Positions 4,686-5,374 of a stretch of DNA of 5,374 nt are shown here, piece by piece. The stretch covers positions 1 through 5,374 of the forward strand of contig JAUSGV010000161.1 of assembly GCA_030648675.1 (NCBI GenBank), in the 5' to 3' direction. Position 1 is the stretch's first letter; every line of letters starts with the position of its first letter. Position numbers and translations under genes: made by a program. Below the pieces are notes generated by a model. The model did not search any database. It saw nothing but the letters and a program-made list of their open reading frames with translations, and was not told the origin of the DNA. The DNA is from Dehalococcoidales bacterium. Lineage in GTDB: Bacteria > Chloroflexota > Dehalococcoidia > Dehalococcoidales > UBA2162.

Positions 4686-5374
4686 ATGAATATTGTCGTT
4701 TGTCTCAAGCAAGTTCCCGCAACGACGGAAGTTAAGATAGACCCTCAGACAAACACACTGGTTCGAGAGGGTATCAAGAACGTAGTCAATCCCTACGACA
4801 CCTATGCCCTGGAAGAAGCGATACGCCTTAAAGAACGCTACGGCGGAATGGTGACCGTCATCAGCATGGGGCCGCCCCAGGCAGAACAAGTGTTGCGTGA
4901 AGCTATCGCCAGCGGCGCAGATCAGGCTTATCTGCTCAGCGATCGGGCTTTCGCCGGAGCCGATACCCTGGCCACGTCATATACCCTTTCGCTGGCAATC
5001 ACCCTGCAAATAAAACAATGCGACCTGGTGATCTGCGGGCGGCAAAGCATCGATGGCGACACCGGCCAGGTCAGCCCCCAATTGGCACAGACATTGGGTT
5101 TCTCTTTCGTATCATATGTCGACAATATCGAAGACATCTCTGCCGGGAAGATGCGTGCCCGCCGTATGATCGATGAAGGGCACGAAATAGTTGAAACGTC
5201 CCTACCCGCGGTTATTAGCGTGGTTAAAGGCATTAACGTCCCACGACTTCCTTCACTGCGCGGCATAATGCGCGCCAAGAACGCCGTAATTCCGGTCTTG
5301 AATGCACAACAGTTGGACGCCGACCCGCACATGATAGGGTTGACCGGCTCGGCGACAAAAGTAGTCCGCATATT
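4686..5374 (+). CDS. etfB: Electron transfer flavoprotein beta subunit (EtfB/FixA), 3' end cut by the window
   Basis: The window holds 229 codons of a protein usually about 260 residues long; the frame is open to the last base. EtfB pairs with EtfA to carry electrons from acyl-CoA dehydrogenases to a membrane quinone reductase or another acceptor. The N-terminus MNIVVCLKQVPATTEVKI is canonical, followed by VNPYDTYALEEAIRLKE (34-50) and VISMGPPQAE. The nucleotide-binding stretch is CGRQSIDGDTGQ (117-128). The ETF-beta signature fits fully at 158-178 (ARRMIDEGHEIVE, then P174 and VIS), and SLRGIMRAKN (190-199) corresponds to the loop that docks onto dehydrogenases. The nucleotide may be AMP (ordinary ETF) or a second FAD (electron-bifurcating ETF); I cannot decide from this fragment. 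The ATG at 4686 is chosen for family fit, although no ribosome binding site precedes it. A TTG at 4647 behind AGGAAGG would add 13 atypical residues. etfA is expected downstream. Confidence 0.96.
   Translation, partial: MNIVVCLKQVPATTEVKIDPQTNTLVREGIKNVVNPYDTYALEEAIRLKERYGGMVTVISMGPPQAEQVLREAIASGADQAYLLSDRAFAGADTLATSYTLSLAITLQIKQCDLVICGRQSIDGDTGQVSPQLAQTLGFSFVSYVDNIEDISAGKMRARRMIDEGHEIVETSLPAVISVVKGINVPRLPSLRGIMRAKNAVIPVLNAQQLDADPHMIGLTGSATKVVRI

Noticed and set aside
4928..5371. Open frame on the minus strand opposite etfB (147 codons)
   Set aside because: It is antisense to conserved ETF-beta sequence, including its signature motif; the product is Ser/Arg/Cys-rich as shadow frames usually are.
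1..5374. Mobile element, CRISPR, toxin-antitoxin or phage-defence system
   Set aside because: No transposase, integrase, terminal or spaced direct repeats, or defence-family motifs were seen; the large genes are metabolic or stress-related families.

Overview
The window reads as a piece of a bacterial chromosome of roughly balanced base composition, with no mobile elements, CRISPR array, rRNA or tRNA. My best guess for the host is an anaerobic Chloroflexota bacterium of the Dehalococcoidia type. This is inference: it rests on the plsC-ispH pair, a Usp protein of the style I associate with that group, a baeRF-like protein, and an acyl-CoA dehydrogenase followed by etfB. Some Firmicutes share parts of this layout, so the assignment is tentative.

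Region 1 (1-1241, + strand) holds the 3' end of a PlsC-type lysophosphatidate acyltransferase and, 11 nt later, a complete ispH (last step of the MEP isoprenoid pathway). They look like the tail of a lipid-precursor operon that begins before the window. Region 2 (1264-3017) is a divergent pair: a TTG-started universal stress protein on the minus strand, convergent with ispH, and a 399-residue protein on the plus strand that resembles the bacterial archaeo-eukaryotic release factor-like (baeRF) families. They share an AT-rich 95-bp promoter region and may both respond to stress, with the second perhaps acting at the ribosome.

Region 3 (3018-3322) is a 305-bp gap that is not empty. It encodes a 31-residue CxxC/HH, lysine-tailed mini-protein on the minus strand behind a near-perfect Shine-Dalgarno sequence. 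It also carries a good sigma-A-type promoter on the plus strand for the next gene. Region 4 (3323-5374, + strand) is an acyl-CoA dehydrogenase, a 205-bp gap, and the first 229 codons of etfB, the beta subunit of the flavoprotein that accepts electrons from such dehydrogenases. Together they form a beta-oxidation-type electron-transfer module, with etfA presumably just beyond the window.

The observations most worth a second look are the mini-protein gene at 3090-3185 and the strongly self-complementary stretch at 4557-4640 just upstream of etfB, which can fold into a three-helix structure and has a competing alternative pairing. Neither proves a new system. The main genes are recognisable housekeeping or stress-related families.
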